Source: JBBTIS01 sp038059855 (GTDB lineage: Bacteria > Elusimicrobiota > Elusimicrobia > JACQPE01). From it: DNA of 25,450 nt. Both the position numbers and the translations under genes were made by a program. The stretch lies in assembly GCA_964357255.1 (NCBI GenBank), contig CAYHKQ010000032.1, positions 1 to 25,450 on the forward strand, given 5' to 3'. Positions 6,983 through 14,100 of this stretch are shown in pieces. The number at the start of each line of letters is the position of its first letter. Position 1 is the first letter of the stretch. The notes beneath the pieces are model-generated. The model was not told where the DNA came from. It did no database searches and saw only the letters and a list, made by a program, of their open reading frames with translations.

Positions 6983-7765
6983 ATGTCCAATGAAAATCCT
7001 CTTGGGGTTGAAGAGCCGGTTTCCGCCGTTGAACCCTTCGAGCCTCCTTCCTTGAGCACAAGAGAAGTTTTATTGCGTTTGGTCAGGCTTCAGAAAGAAG
7101 ATGCCGTGGCCGATCAATTGCGCCAGAGGATTGCGGATATCCCCGTAACCATTGAAGCCATCGGGGCGAAGGTGGAAGAGGAGAAAAAGAATCTGGTTGC
7201 GGCCAAAGACAGGGAGAAGGCCCTGCTGTTGGAGCACAAGAATTTCGATCTTGATACTAGCAAAAAAGACGAGGAAATCCGAAAACATGGCGGCGATCTT
7301 CAACAGGTTAAATCGAATGAGGCCTATCGTGTCCTGCTGGGTGAAATTGAGAATTTACGCCGCGCCAAAGATGATTTGGAAACTAAGATTTTAGAGACGC
7401 TCGAGCGCCTTGACCAGGAGAAGAAATCCCAGGTCCTCTTAGTTAAATCTTTTGAGATTACGAAGAAGGAAATGGAGGCCGAGAAGTCGCGCCTGGAGGC
7501 GCAAAAAGTCGAGGCGGAGCAAGCCCTGGCCCTGGCGGTTGAAGGCCGCCAGGAATTGATTCGGGGAATTCCGGCCGGCATTCTGGCCCGCTATGAGCTT
7601 TTGAAGTCCAAGAAAGCGGGAATTGCCGTTGTGCCTTTAGCGGCAGGCTCCTCCTGCGGCGGATGTCGTTTGAGCGCGACCCAGCAGATCCTTAATAATC
7701 TTAAAAAGGGCAAAGATTTCGTCATTTGCGAACGTTGCCAGAGAATCCTTTACCTGCCGGAATAA
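6983..7765 (+). CDS. CT398-like coiled-coil C4 zinc-ribbon protein (COG1579)
   Basis: This 260-residue protein has a long helical hairpin of coiled coil (about residues 28-190; many K/E/L/A heptads such as ETKILETLERLDQEKK) and a C-terminal zinc ribbon with CGGC and CERC pairs (SSCGGCRLS and VICERCQRIL). This is the architecture of the COG1579 family (Chlamydia CT398, Helicobacter HP0958). Members are described as adaptor or chaperone-like proteins, some binding RNA or the flagellar/secretion machinery; the role here is unknown. The family is often found next to RNase HI, as in this window. The start is followed by a proline-rich, apparently disordered 25-residue lead. An intrinsic terminator follows the gene. 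Confidence 0.85.
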   Translation: MSNENPLGVEEPVSAVEPFEPPSLSTREVLLRLVRLQKEDAVADQLRQRIADIPVTIEAIGAKVEEEKKNLVAAKDREKALLLEHKNFDLDTSKKDEEIRKHGGDLQQVKSNEAYRVLLGEIENLRRAKDDLETKILETLERLDQEKKSQVLLVKSFEITKKEMEAEKSRLEAQKVEAEQALALAVEGRQELIRGIPAGILARYELLKSKKAGIAVVPLAAGSSCGGCRLSATQQILNNLKKGKDFVICERCQRILYLPE

Positions 7766-7814
7766 AAAAAGTGAATAACGCGAACGAGGTTATTCGCCTT
7801 ATTCGCTTTTTTTT
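7764..7814 (+). terminator. Rho-independent terminator
   Basis: A-run plus GTGAATAA (7764-7778) pairs with TTATTCGC plus a T-run (7799-7813). Inside it, GCGAA (7780-7784) pairs with TTCGC (7793-7797). Eight Ts (7807-7814) follow the stem. The structure ends the zinc-ribbon transcript and its last T is immediately followed by the rnhA ATG. The symmetrical A and T runs would let it work on both strands. Confidence 0.8.
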
Positions 7815-8234
7815 ATGAAACTTACCATTTATATTGACGGGGCTTGCCGGTTTAACCCCGGGCCGGCCGGCGTCGGTGTTTGGATTGTCGACGGCAACGG
7901 CCGCACGGTAAGGGAGATTTCGGAGTTCTTGGGGCCGGCCACTAATAATGTCGCGGAATGGAGCGCGTATCTTCGGGCGCTAGAGGAAGCCAAGGCTCTC
8001 GGGGCCGGCGAATTGGCGATTTTTTCGGACTCTAAGCTTTTGGTGGAGCAGGCGCGCGGCGCCTGGAAAATTCGGGACGAGAGGCTCAAAAAGATTGCCG
8101 AGCAAGCCGCGCGGCTCGCTAAAGATTTTACTCGAATTGACCTGCGTCATATTCCCCGCGAGCAAAACCAGCGGGCCGATGAGCTATCCAAAAGAGCGGT
8201 TAAGCAGTTGGCAGTTAAGCGGTTAAGTGGATAA
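7815..8234 (+). CDS. rnhA: Ribonuclease HI
   Basis: This 139-residue enzyme cleaves RNA in RNA-DNA hybrids, removing primers and R-loops. The RNase H fold is complete: YIDGACRFNPGPAGVGVW (D8), NNVAEWSAY (E48), IFSDSKLL (D72) and EQNQRADELS (D122) give the four metal-binding acidic residues. It resembles the compact bacterial/archaeal type without the basic handle of E. coli RNase HI. The C-terminus after D122 is encoded by degenerate 8-bp repeats (8199-8235) and reads KRAVKQLAVKRLSG. The ATG at 7815 directly follows the terminator T-run and has no Shine-Dalgarno, so expression must come from read-through or a leaderless start. The gene converges on rnpB. Confidence 0.92.
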   Translation: MKLTIYIDGACRFNPGPAGVGVWIVDGNGRTVREISEFLGPATNNVAEWSAYLRALEEAKALGAGELAIFSDSKLLVEQARGAWKIRDERLKKIAEQAARLAKDFTRIDLRHIPREQNQRADELSKRAVKQLAVKRLSG

Positions 8235-8249
8235 GAAATTTTTTTATCC
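8229..8249. terminator. Possible bidirectional A/T hairpin between rnhA and rnpB
   Basis: GGATAA (8229-8234, including the rnhA stop) pairs with TTATCC (8244-8249) around a nine-base A/T-rich loop. It lies between convergent rnhA and rnpB. No U-tract follows the stem on either strand, so terminator function is weakly supported. Confidence 0.25.
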
Positions 8250-8264
8250 GATTCTTAAATATTG

Positions 8265-8731
8265 CCTGCGGCGGATCATTAACCAAAGGCCCTGTACCCC
8301 GAATTCTGTTTCCTGCTTACCGGGCAGGACGAGAACCATGTCTCTGTGCGGTCCGCCGCGCGTGATCCTGAGCCTGTAGCGCGACNNNNNNNNNNCTCCT
8401 TGCTCCAGGTGGGGTTTTCCCTGCCGCCTCGGTTTCCCTTGGCGCGGTGCGCTCTTGCCGCACCTTTTCACCATTGCCTCTGGGGCGGGGCTCGCTGTTC
8501 GGGGTTCGTTGGTTTCGCGAATCTTAAATCCTGAAAATCGAATCCCGCCCCAGGTGGGCTGTATTTTTTCTGTGGCACTATCCATTGGCCGGCAATCGCT
8601 CGCCGACCACCCGCCCGTTAGGCGGCACCCTGCTCTGTGGAGTTCGGAATTTCCTCCCAAACCGATCCCGAACGTAGTTCGCGATCGGCAGGGCGGTTCT
8701 CCGGGCCTTTAGTCCCGCGATCCGCCGCAGG
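8265..8731 (-). ncRNA. rnpB: RNase P RNA, bacterial class A
   Basis: This is the catalytic RNA that removes tRNA 5' leaders. The ends form a perfect 13-bp P1 (8719-8731 with 8265-8277) and an 8-bp P2 (8703-8710 with 8285-8292). The conserved 5' block is at 8639-8656, followed by a CAGGGTGCC element. The conserved GGTGAAAAGGTGCGGCAAGA segment maps to 8443-8472 on the plus strand. P15 with a GGTAA loop for tRNA CCA binding is at 8312-8328, and the 3' half of P4 is at 8290-8309. Ten Ns at 8386-8395 interrupt the P12-P15 side, so the true length is unknown. The P4 helix shows compensatory changes and one unusual mismatch. Short minus-strand ORFs here are artefacts of the RNA gene. Confidence 0.95.
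8386..8395. other. Assembly gap of ten Ns
   Basis: Ten undetermined bases lie inside rnpB. The uniform length suggests a placeholder rather than a measured gap. Confidence 0.95.
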
Positions 8732-8748
8732 ACACATCTGATCCTGTC

Positions 8749-8755
8749 TATAATA
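8749..8755. promoter_or_regulatory. Shared divergent -10 region for rnpB and rsmH
   Basis: TATAATA (8749-8755) reads TATAAT toward rsmH and TATTAT toward rnpB. The plus-strand element ends five bases before the rsmH GTG at 8760, so an rsmH transcript would be leaderless. Toward rnpB it would start about a dozen bases before P1. CACATCTG occurs on both sides (8733-8740 and 8767-8774). No clear -35 is seen on either strand. Confidence 0.45.
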
Positions 8756-8759
8756 GCAT

Positions 8760-9623
8760 GTGTTCCCACATCTGCCGGTCATGGTCCGCGAAGCGCTGGA
8801 GTTTTGGGTCAGCGATCCGGCCGGCGTTTACATGGATCTGACCTTGGGTTGCGGGGGACACAGCGAGGCGCTATTGGCCAAACATCCCCAGGCGCGCGGG
8901 ATTGGGGTGGACTGGGACCACGAGAGCTTGGCTATAGCCAGGGAACGCTTGGCCCCGTGGGGTTCGCGAATTAATTTAAGACAGGGTAATTTCTGCAGGA
9001 TTGGCGAGATTCTGACGCAGATCGGTATTTCCCGGGTCAATGGGTTTCTTTTTGATTTAGGTCCTTCCACATTTCAAATCCTTCACGCTTCGCGCGGCCT
9101 TTCGTATCAAAAAGATGAACCCTTGGATATGAGAATGGGCCCCACCGAGGCTTCTTTGAGCGCGGCCGAATTATTGGAGTCTTTGTCTAATCGGGAATTG
9201 GAGTCGCTTCTAATGGAGTTTGGGGAGATTCCCGGCGGTCTAGCCCGCCGCTTAGCCGGCTCCATTTTGAGGAATCGTCCCAAAACTAGCGGTGATTTGA
9301 CGCGCGTTTTGTCGGACGTGACATCGCATCGAGGCCTGTGGGCCCGATGTTTTGCGGCTTTGCGAATCGTCGTTAACCGGGAGATGGATAATTTAGAGCG
9401 CCTCTTAAAAATTATGCCGGATTTTTTAGCGCCGGGCGGCAGGATTGTGGGCATTTCTTTTCATTCCTTGGAAGATCGGAGAGTTAAAAATTCTTTCCGC
9501 AAGGCTTGCGCCGGCGGCGTTTTAAAACTTTTAACCAAGAAACCAATTCGGGCCGCTCCGGATGAAATTCGCGCTAATCCCAAGGCCCGATCCTGTCTGC
9601 TCCGGGTAGCGGAAAAAATATGA
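8760..9623 (+). CDS. rsmH: 16S rRNA (cytosine(1402)-N(4))-methyltransferase
   Basis: RsmH (MraW) methylates C1402 of 16S rRNA with S-adenosylmethionine; at 287 residues it is slightly shorter than the usual 300-315. Family marks are HLPVMVREAL at the N-terminus, the SAM-binding DLTLGCGGHSEALL, GVDWDHESLAIA, FDLGPST (normally DLGVSS), RGLSYQKDEPLDMRMG, the internal RALRIVVNRE-like AALRIVVNREMDNL, and ISFHSLEDRRVK. The start is GTG with no Shine-Dalgarno. It opens the dcw cluster here and mraZ, which usually precedes it, is missing. The stop overlaps the ftsL-like ATG by four bases. Confidence 0.93.
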   Translation: MFPHLPVMVREALEFWVSDPAGVYMDLTLGCGGHSEALLAKHPQARGIGVDWDHESLAIARERLAPWGSRINLRQGNFCRIGEILTQIGISRVNGFLFDLGPSTFQILHASRGLSYQKDEPLDMRMGPTEASLSAAELLESLSNRELESLLMEFGEIPGGLARRLAGSILRNRPKTSGDLTRVLSDVTSHRGLWARCFAALRIVVNREMDNLERLLKIMPDFLAPGGRIVGISFHSLEDRRVKNSFRKACAGGVLKLLTKKPIRAAPDEIRANPKARSCLLRVAEKI

Positions 9624-9892
9624 AAAAACCCGCGACAAGGGTTCTGGCCGCGCTAGCCGCATTTTTGGTTATTTTTTTTGGCGTTGTTTGGGTTAAGGCC
9701 CAGGTGGTCAGAACCGGCTACCGGGTTACGGAACTCAGAGATTCGCTTCGCGCCTTAGATCTTGATTTGGCCCAGGCTGAAGTCGCGTTGGGCGCGTTGC
9801 GCCATGGCGCCCGCGCCCAGGCGCGGGGAGCCCGTCTTTTGCTCCCGAGCGAATATTCGCCGGAAAGCGTGCGGTATAAGAAAGGTGAATGA
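9620..9892 (+). CDS. FtsL-like cell division protein
   Basis: This 90-residue protein of the inner membrane has a short basic cytoplasmic tail (MKKPATRV), one transmembrane helix (about residues 8-27, LAALAAFLVIFFGVVWVKAQ) and a short helical periplasmic region (VTELRDSLRALDLDLAQAEVALG) suited to coiled-coil pairing. Sequence similarity to FtsL is too weak to see by eye. Size, topology and position between rsmH and the division transpeptidase make FtsL the likely identity. It overlaps rsmH by ATGA, which indicates coupled translation. Confidence 0.72.
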   Translation: MKKPATRVLAALAAFLVIFFGVVWVKAQVVRTGYRVTELRDSLRALDLDLAQAEVALGALRHGARAQARGARLLLPSEYSPESVRYKKGE

Positions 9893-9910
9893 GGCCAAGG
9901 GGAAGCCTTT

Positions 9911-11641
9911 GTGACTCCCCTTAAGCGCGTCTGGATTCCATTGGCCGTTGTGATGTTGAGCTATTTCGTGGTGATACTTCGCCTGGCCCATCTTCAAATT
10001 TTTCTTCATCGTCCCCTTTCGGACAAGACTTCGATTGAGGTGACGGGCAGGGAGCGCGTGCGGCCACTAAGGGGCCGTCTCTTGGATCATCAGGGACGCG
10101 TTTTAGCCACGACGCTCGAGCGGCCTTCAATTTTTGTCAATTTAAGAGAAACCAACGTGTCGCCCAGGCAATTAGCGCGGGCCCTCGCCGGCGCTTTGCC
10201 GGGTTTAAGAGCCTCGGATTTTGAGCGTCGATTTGCGCGCGCGAGCAATTTCGTTTGGATTAAACGACTCTCGGGAGATCGGGAGGTCTTGGCCGTGCGG
10301 CGCTTGGGGTTATCAGGCGTGGGATTTTTTCCCGAGCCACAGCGGGAGTACCCCGCTCAGGCCGCGGACGAACTCTTAGGCCGGGTTAACATTGACGGCG
10401 ATGGATCCTCGGGTTTGGAAGCCAAACTCAATCCCTTGCTTCAGGGCCGTTCAGAAATACGCCTGGTGCTCAAGGACGCGTTGGGCAAGGTGTTCGCCGA
10501 GCGCGAGGCGCCTTCGGGTAAATTCCGCATGAAGGCCGGCGCCGACGGCGAGACAGGGCCTTTCGACGTGTGGCTCACGATAGACGGGGAGCTTCAGTCC
10601 CGGACTCAGGAGCATTTAGACCAAGCGCTCAGAACTCAGGAAGCTATGGCCGGCGCCGCCATTGTGATGGAAGTTCCGACTGGCGCTATTTTAGCCATGG
10701 CAAGCAAAACTCAGTCTTGGGCTAAAACGTCCAGGCGCGTCGGGATTGACCCAAACCTTGCGGCCAGTTTTACATACGAGCCGGGTAGCGTGATTAAACC
10801 TTTTGTGATAGCCGCGGCTTTGGCTAATGGCGTGGCGCGCGAATCGGACACGTTTGACTGCGAGGGGGGAAAATATCGTCCCAAACCGTATTTGACCATT
10901 GAAGATCATGAGCCTTATGATATTCTCGCCCTAGGTCAAGTCTTGGCTTATTCCTCCAATATCGGCATGGCCAAGATCGGACAGTTAGTCGGCGCTCAGC
11001 CTTTTTATTCCGCTCTTCGTTCTTTCGGCTTTGGCTCTAAGACCGGCTTACCCGTGACCGGCGAGGCCGTTGGGATTGTGCGTTCGCCCGAGGAGTGGAG
11101 CGGGATGAGCCTGACCATGATGTCCTTCGGTTATGAAATCGGGGTCACGCCGCTTCAGTTGACCGGCGCTGTTGCGGCCTTGGGCCATGACGGAGTGCTT
11201 TTGGAGCCGCAGATTGTCGCGCGAATCTCGCCGTGGCGCGGGGACCGGGCGCTTTATCAGATGACGGTTCGGAAAGTTCGTCGCGCGGTTGATGCCCAAG
11301 TCGCCCGGCGAACGGTGCGGATGATGCGGGAGGTTATGGAATACGGCACGGGCAAGGCGGGGCAAATTCCAGGTTATCCCATCGCCGGCAAGACTGGGAC
11401 GGCGCAAAAGATTGACTCCGCCACAGGCAAGCACTCGACACAGCACGTGGTCGTCACTTTTTGCGGACTTCTTCCCGCGCCTGTGCCCGAGCTTGCGATT
11501 TGCGTCTTGATTGATGACGCGCGAAAGCCTAAAGTAGCCTGGGCTAGCGATTTGGCCGTTCCTTTATTTAAGAAAATTGCCCAGGAGGCTATTGTGATTT
11601 TAGGGATACCGCCTACAGAATCGGCCCAGGCAGGAGGGTAG
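9911..11641 (+). CDS. ftsI: Penicillin-binding protein 2/3-type transpeptidase (FtsI-like)
   Basis: This 576-residue class B penicillin-binding protein cross-links septal peptidoglycan. It has a single N-terminal anchor (about residues 6-25), a dimerisation region (about 30-190, with GRLLDHQGRVLATT) and a transpeptidase domain. The catalytic motifs are SVIK (S293, K296, in YEPGSVIKPF), SSN (348-350, YSSNIGMAKIG) and KTG (494-496, AGKTGTAQK). No PASTA repeats follow. The GTG start at 9911 lies 18 bases after the ftsL-like stop and a weak AAGGGGAAG precedes it. Position between ftsL-like and murE supports the division-specific form (FtsI/PBP3) rather than elongation PBP2. Confidence 0.92.
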   Translation: MTPLKRVWIPLAVVMLSYFVVILRLAHLQIFLHRPLSDKTSIEVTGRERVRPLRGRLLDHQGRVLATTLERPSIFVNLRETNVSPRQLARALAGALPGLRASDFERRFARASNFVWIKRLSGDREVLAVRRLGLSGVGFFPEPQREYPAQAADELLGRVNIDGDGSSGLEAKLNPLLQGRSEIRLVLKDALGKVFAEREAPSGKFRMKAGADGETGPFDVWLTIDGELQSRTQEHLDQALRTQEAMAGAAIVMEVPTGAILAMASKTQSWAKTSRRVGIDPNLAASFTYEPGSVIKPFVIAAALANGVARESDTFDCEGGKYRPKPYLTIEDHEPYDILALGQVLAYSSNIGMAKIGQLVGAQPFYSALRSFGFGSKTGLPVTGEAVGIVRSPEEWSGMSLTMMSFGYEIGVTPLQLTGAVAALGHDGVLLEPQIVARISPWRGDRALYQMTVRKVRRAVDAQVARRTVRMMREVMEYGTGKAGQIPGYPIAGKTGTAQKIDSATGKHSTQHVVVTFCGLLPAPVPELAICVLIDDARKPKVAWASDLAVPLFKKIAQEAIVILGIPPTESAQAGG

Positions 11642-11642
11642 G

Positions 11643-13217
11643 GTGCCACGCTTGGAGCAATTGGTCGGTCAATTTGGCCGTCGTCTTAGGTCTCTTGAGG
11701 ATTTTCGATCACGCGCGGCCCCGGCCTCCGCCGCGCTTACGGGCGTTAGTTCCAGTTCCCTGCGCCTGGCCCCTGGGTTTATTTTTTGCGCTTTAAAAGG
11801 ACACAAAACGCATGGCGCGCGGTTCGCGGCCGAAGCTATTGAAAAAAAAGTCGCGGCTGTTCTTCTTGAAACCCCGGCGCCTAGGGAGTGTCTGGGCGGG
11901 TTAAAAAAACTGGCGTCGGAACACGGCGTGGCTCTTTGGGCCGCGGCGAATCTCAAGGACTGGCTCGGCGAACTGGCTAATTGGGTTTATGGCGATCCCT
12001 CGACGAAGCTCGATCTTATCGCTGTCACGGGCACAAGCGGCAAGACCACGAGTTGTTATTTAATGGAATCCATGGCCCAGGCCGCTGGATTAAGGACCGG
12101 AGTGCTGGGCACCGTCAGCAATCGCGTGGCCGAGCGTTTGCGGGAGGCATCGCTCACCACGCCCCAGCCGGACGAAGCCATCGCCCTGATGGCCGAGATG
12201 GTTGAGGCGCGCTGTGACGTTTGTTTCATGGAAGCCACTTCCCAGGCTTTGGACATGGGCCGTCTCGAGGATTTAGAGTTCAATGGCGCGGTGTTCGCTA
12301 ATTTGAGCCGCGATCACTTGGATTATCACCATACCATGGAATCGTATTTTAAGGTCAAGGCCGGGCTTTTTTTTCGTCTTTTGGACGGTTCGAATAAAAA
12401 AAAGCGTTTTGCCGCGGCCAATGGCTCGGATCCCTGGGGAGCAAGGTTGTTGGCGCGCCTGCCTTCTTTGCGCGGCGTGCGCAGGGTGGGTTTTGGTCTT
12501 TTAGATGGCCGGCGTCTTGGCCGGTGGCCGGTGGCTGCGCGCGCTGTTCAAGTTGAATTTGATGGCACGCATTTTGAACTTAAGATCGGGAGTAGCTTTT
12601 ATCCAACGCGGCTTCGCCTAATAGGCCGGCATAATGTTTTTAACGCGCTTTCGGCCGCGGCCGCGGGTTGGGCCATGGGATTAGCCCCGAAACGGATTGT
12701 TGAGGGCCTGGAGGCTTTAGCCTTTGTTCCAGGGCGGCTCGAGAGAATTGACAACAATCAGGGTATTTTGGTTTTCGTGGATTACGCGCATAAGCCCGAT
12801 GCCCTTGAAAATGTTTTGGAGACTTTAAGGGCGGTGCGTGGCCTCAAGCGGCTGATCGTGGTGATGGGCTGTGGCGGCGACCGTGACCCTGGAAAGCGTC
12901 CTTTAATGGGGGAGATTGCAACGCGGCTCGCGGACGTTGCGGTGTTTACCTCGGACAATCCGAGATCCGAGGACCCGGAGAAGATTTTAGACGCGATCGA
13001 GGGCGGCGCCCGTCGCGCGGGGCGATCAAATTTTGCGCGCCAAGCGGATCGCCGTTTAGCTATTCGTTTGGCGTTCCAGGACGCCAGGCCCGGCGATTGC
13101 GTGCTGGTCGCTGGCAAAGGCCATGAAACCTATCAGATTTTCGCCGGCGAGACGATCCATTTCGACGACCGCGAGGTCTGTCGTGAAATTTTAATCTCTC
13201 TCCCCAAAATTTCATAG
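11643..13217 (+). CDS. murE: UDP-N-acetylmuramoyl-L-alanyl-D-glutamate ligase, DAP type
   Basis: MurE (524 residues) adds the third stem-peptide residue to UDP-MurNAc-L-Ala-D-Glu in the cytoplasm using ATP. The ATP loop is VTGTSGKTTS. The Mur-ligase middle domain shows LTTPQPDEA, FMEATSQALDMGR and NLSRDHLDYH, and the C-terminal domain shows VFVDYAHKPDALENVL and GCGGDRDPGKRPLMG. FTSDNPRSEDP carries the DNPR motif that marks enzymes using meso-diaminopimelate, and VAGKGHETYQ ends the family signature. AGGAGGG (11632-11638) precedes the GTG start. The gene lies one base after the PBP stop. A stem-loop follows the stop codon. Confidence 0.94.
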   Translation: MPRLEQLVGQFGRRLRSLEDFRSRAAPASAALTGVSSSSLRLAPGFIFCALKGHKTHGARFAAEAIEKKVAAVLLETPAPRECLGGLKKLASEHGVALWAAANLKDWLGELANWVYGDPSTKLDLIAVTGTSGKTTSCYLMESMAQAAGLRTGVLGTVSNRVAERLREASLTTPQPDEAIALMAEMVEARCDVCFMEATSQALDMGRLEDLEFNGAVFANLSRDHLDYHHTMESYFKVKAGLFFRLLDGSNKKKRFAAANGSDPWGARLLARLPSLRGVRRVGFGLLDGRRLGRWPVAARAVQVEFDGTHFELKIGSSFYPTRLRLIGRHNVFNALSAAAAGWAMGLAPKRIVEGLEALAFVPGRLERIDNNQGILVFVDYAHKPDALENVLETLRAVRGLKRLIVVMGCGGDRDPGKRPLMGEIATRLADVAVFTSDNPRSEDPEKILDAIEGGARRAGRSNFARQADRRLAIRLAFQDARPGDCVLVAGKGHETYQIFAGETIHFDDREVCREILISLPKIS

Positions 13218-13234
13218 CGCCCTATCTGGCGCTA
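13215..13234 (+). terminator. Weak terminator-like stem-loop after murE
   Basis: TAGCGCC (13215-13221, including the murE stop) pairs with GGCGCTA (13228-13234) around a six-base loop. Only TTTT (13241-13244) follows after six bases, so termination would be partial at best. Confidence 0.35.
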
Positions 13235-13260
13235 GCTGACTTTTGAGGTCAATATAAAAT

Positions 13261-14100
13261 GTGGCCTATCTTGTGCGGTATGGAATTGCGATGCTGGTGT
13301 TTCTCGCGCCGGGCAGGGCGCGCGGATTTGACGGCTTGATTTTGACTGATCCTGGTCTGGCCGCGGACCTCGATCATTTGGCTCATCGCAGCGCATCCCT
13401 GCGGCTTTTGGATCAGGCCATGGCCAGGGGCAATGCAGGGATTGCGGTTCGCTATGATTATCCTTTGAAAAATTCGAGTGACGGCGCCCGCGCCGCCGGC
13501 CGGTTTATCCCGCAAAGCCGCGCCATTCTTCTTCATCCTTCCTTTCAAATGATTTCCGACGATTCCCTGCGCAGGGCATTAATTTTGAGAACTCTGACGC
13601 ATGAGCTTTGGCACGCTTATGTATGGCGGATGGGCCTTGATCAATCGGGTCATGTCGAGGAAACGGCGCCGGCGCTTCTAGGCACGGACGCAGTGCTTCG
13701 GGCCGGACTTGGCCCCGCGCTCGATTGCGCCTATGGCCGTTGGCGGAGCGAGCCTTTGATAACGCTCAGGGACATCCATTATGACGCTTGTCAAGAAATT
13801 GACCTGCTCGTCAAAGCTGACTTTAATTCCTTTGACCAAATGACGCTTCAGGCGCACCGAAAAGCCGGGTTGCAAGACACGGCCCGAAAAGTCCTGGGGA
13901 GCGGGAGGGGGGACGCGCAAACGCTAGCCCGCTGGGAGAAAAAAAAATCTAAGAAGGCGGCCCGGTTTCGATATCGTCTGGGTCTTGACCAAATCGAAGC
14001 CGGGCAGGATCCGCGGCTTAATTTCTATCTTTCGCTCGAGCTTTTTGCGCCGCCGCCTCAATACCCCGAGGTGATCCACACGGTTTTGAATTCCAGATAG
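13261..14100 (+). CDS. Secreted HExxH-motif protein, putative zinc metallopeptidase
   Basis: This 279-residue protein is not assignable to a named family by eye. An N-terminal hydrophobic segment (MLVFLAPGRARG, from residue 11) looks like a signal peptide for export. The notable motif is RTLTHELWHAYVWRMG, an HExxH zinc site at residues 114-118, with HVEETAPAL about 12 residues further on as a possible third-ligand region. The C-terminal part is helical and basic (WEKKKSKKAARFRYRLG). The start may be GTG 13261, just after TATAAA (13253-13258), or ATG 13291. It follows murE in the same direction within the dcw cluster, so a role at the cell wall is a reasonable guess. The 3' end overlaps the convergent ALDH gene by 43 bp. 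Confidence 0.68.
   Translation: MAYLVRYGIAMLVFLAPGRARGFDGLILTDPGLAADLDHLAHRSASLRLLDQAMARGNAGIAVRYDYPLKNSSDGARAAGRFIPQSRAILLHPSFQMISDDSLRRALILRTLTHELWHAYVWRMGLDQSGHVEETAPALLGTDAVLRAGLGPALDCAYGRWRSEPLITLRDIHYDACQEIDLLVKADFNSFDQMTLQAHRKAGLQDTARKVLGSGRGDAQTLARWEKKKSKKAARFRYRLGLDQIEAGQDPRLNFYLSLELFAPPPQYPEVIHTVLNSR

Noticed and set aside
8244..8660. Minus-strand ORF across the N gap
   Set aside because: It lies within the RNase P RNA gene, reads through undetermined bases and has no protein-like motif.
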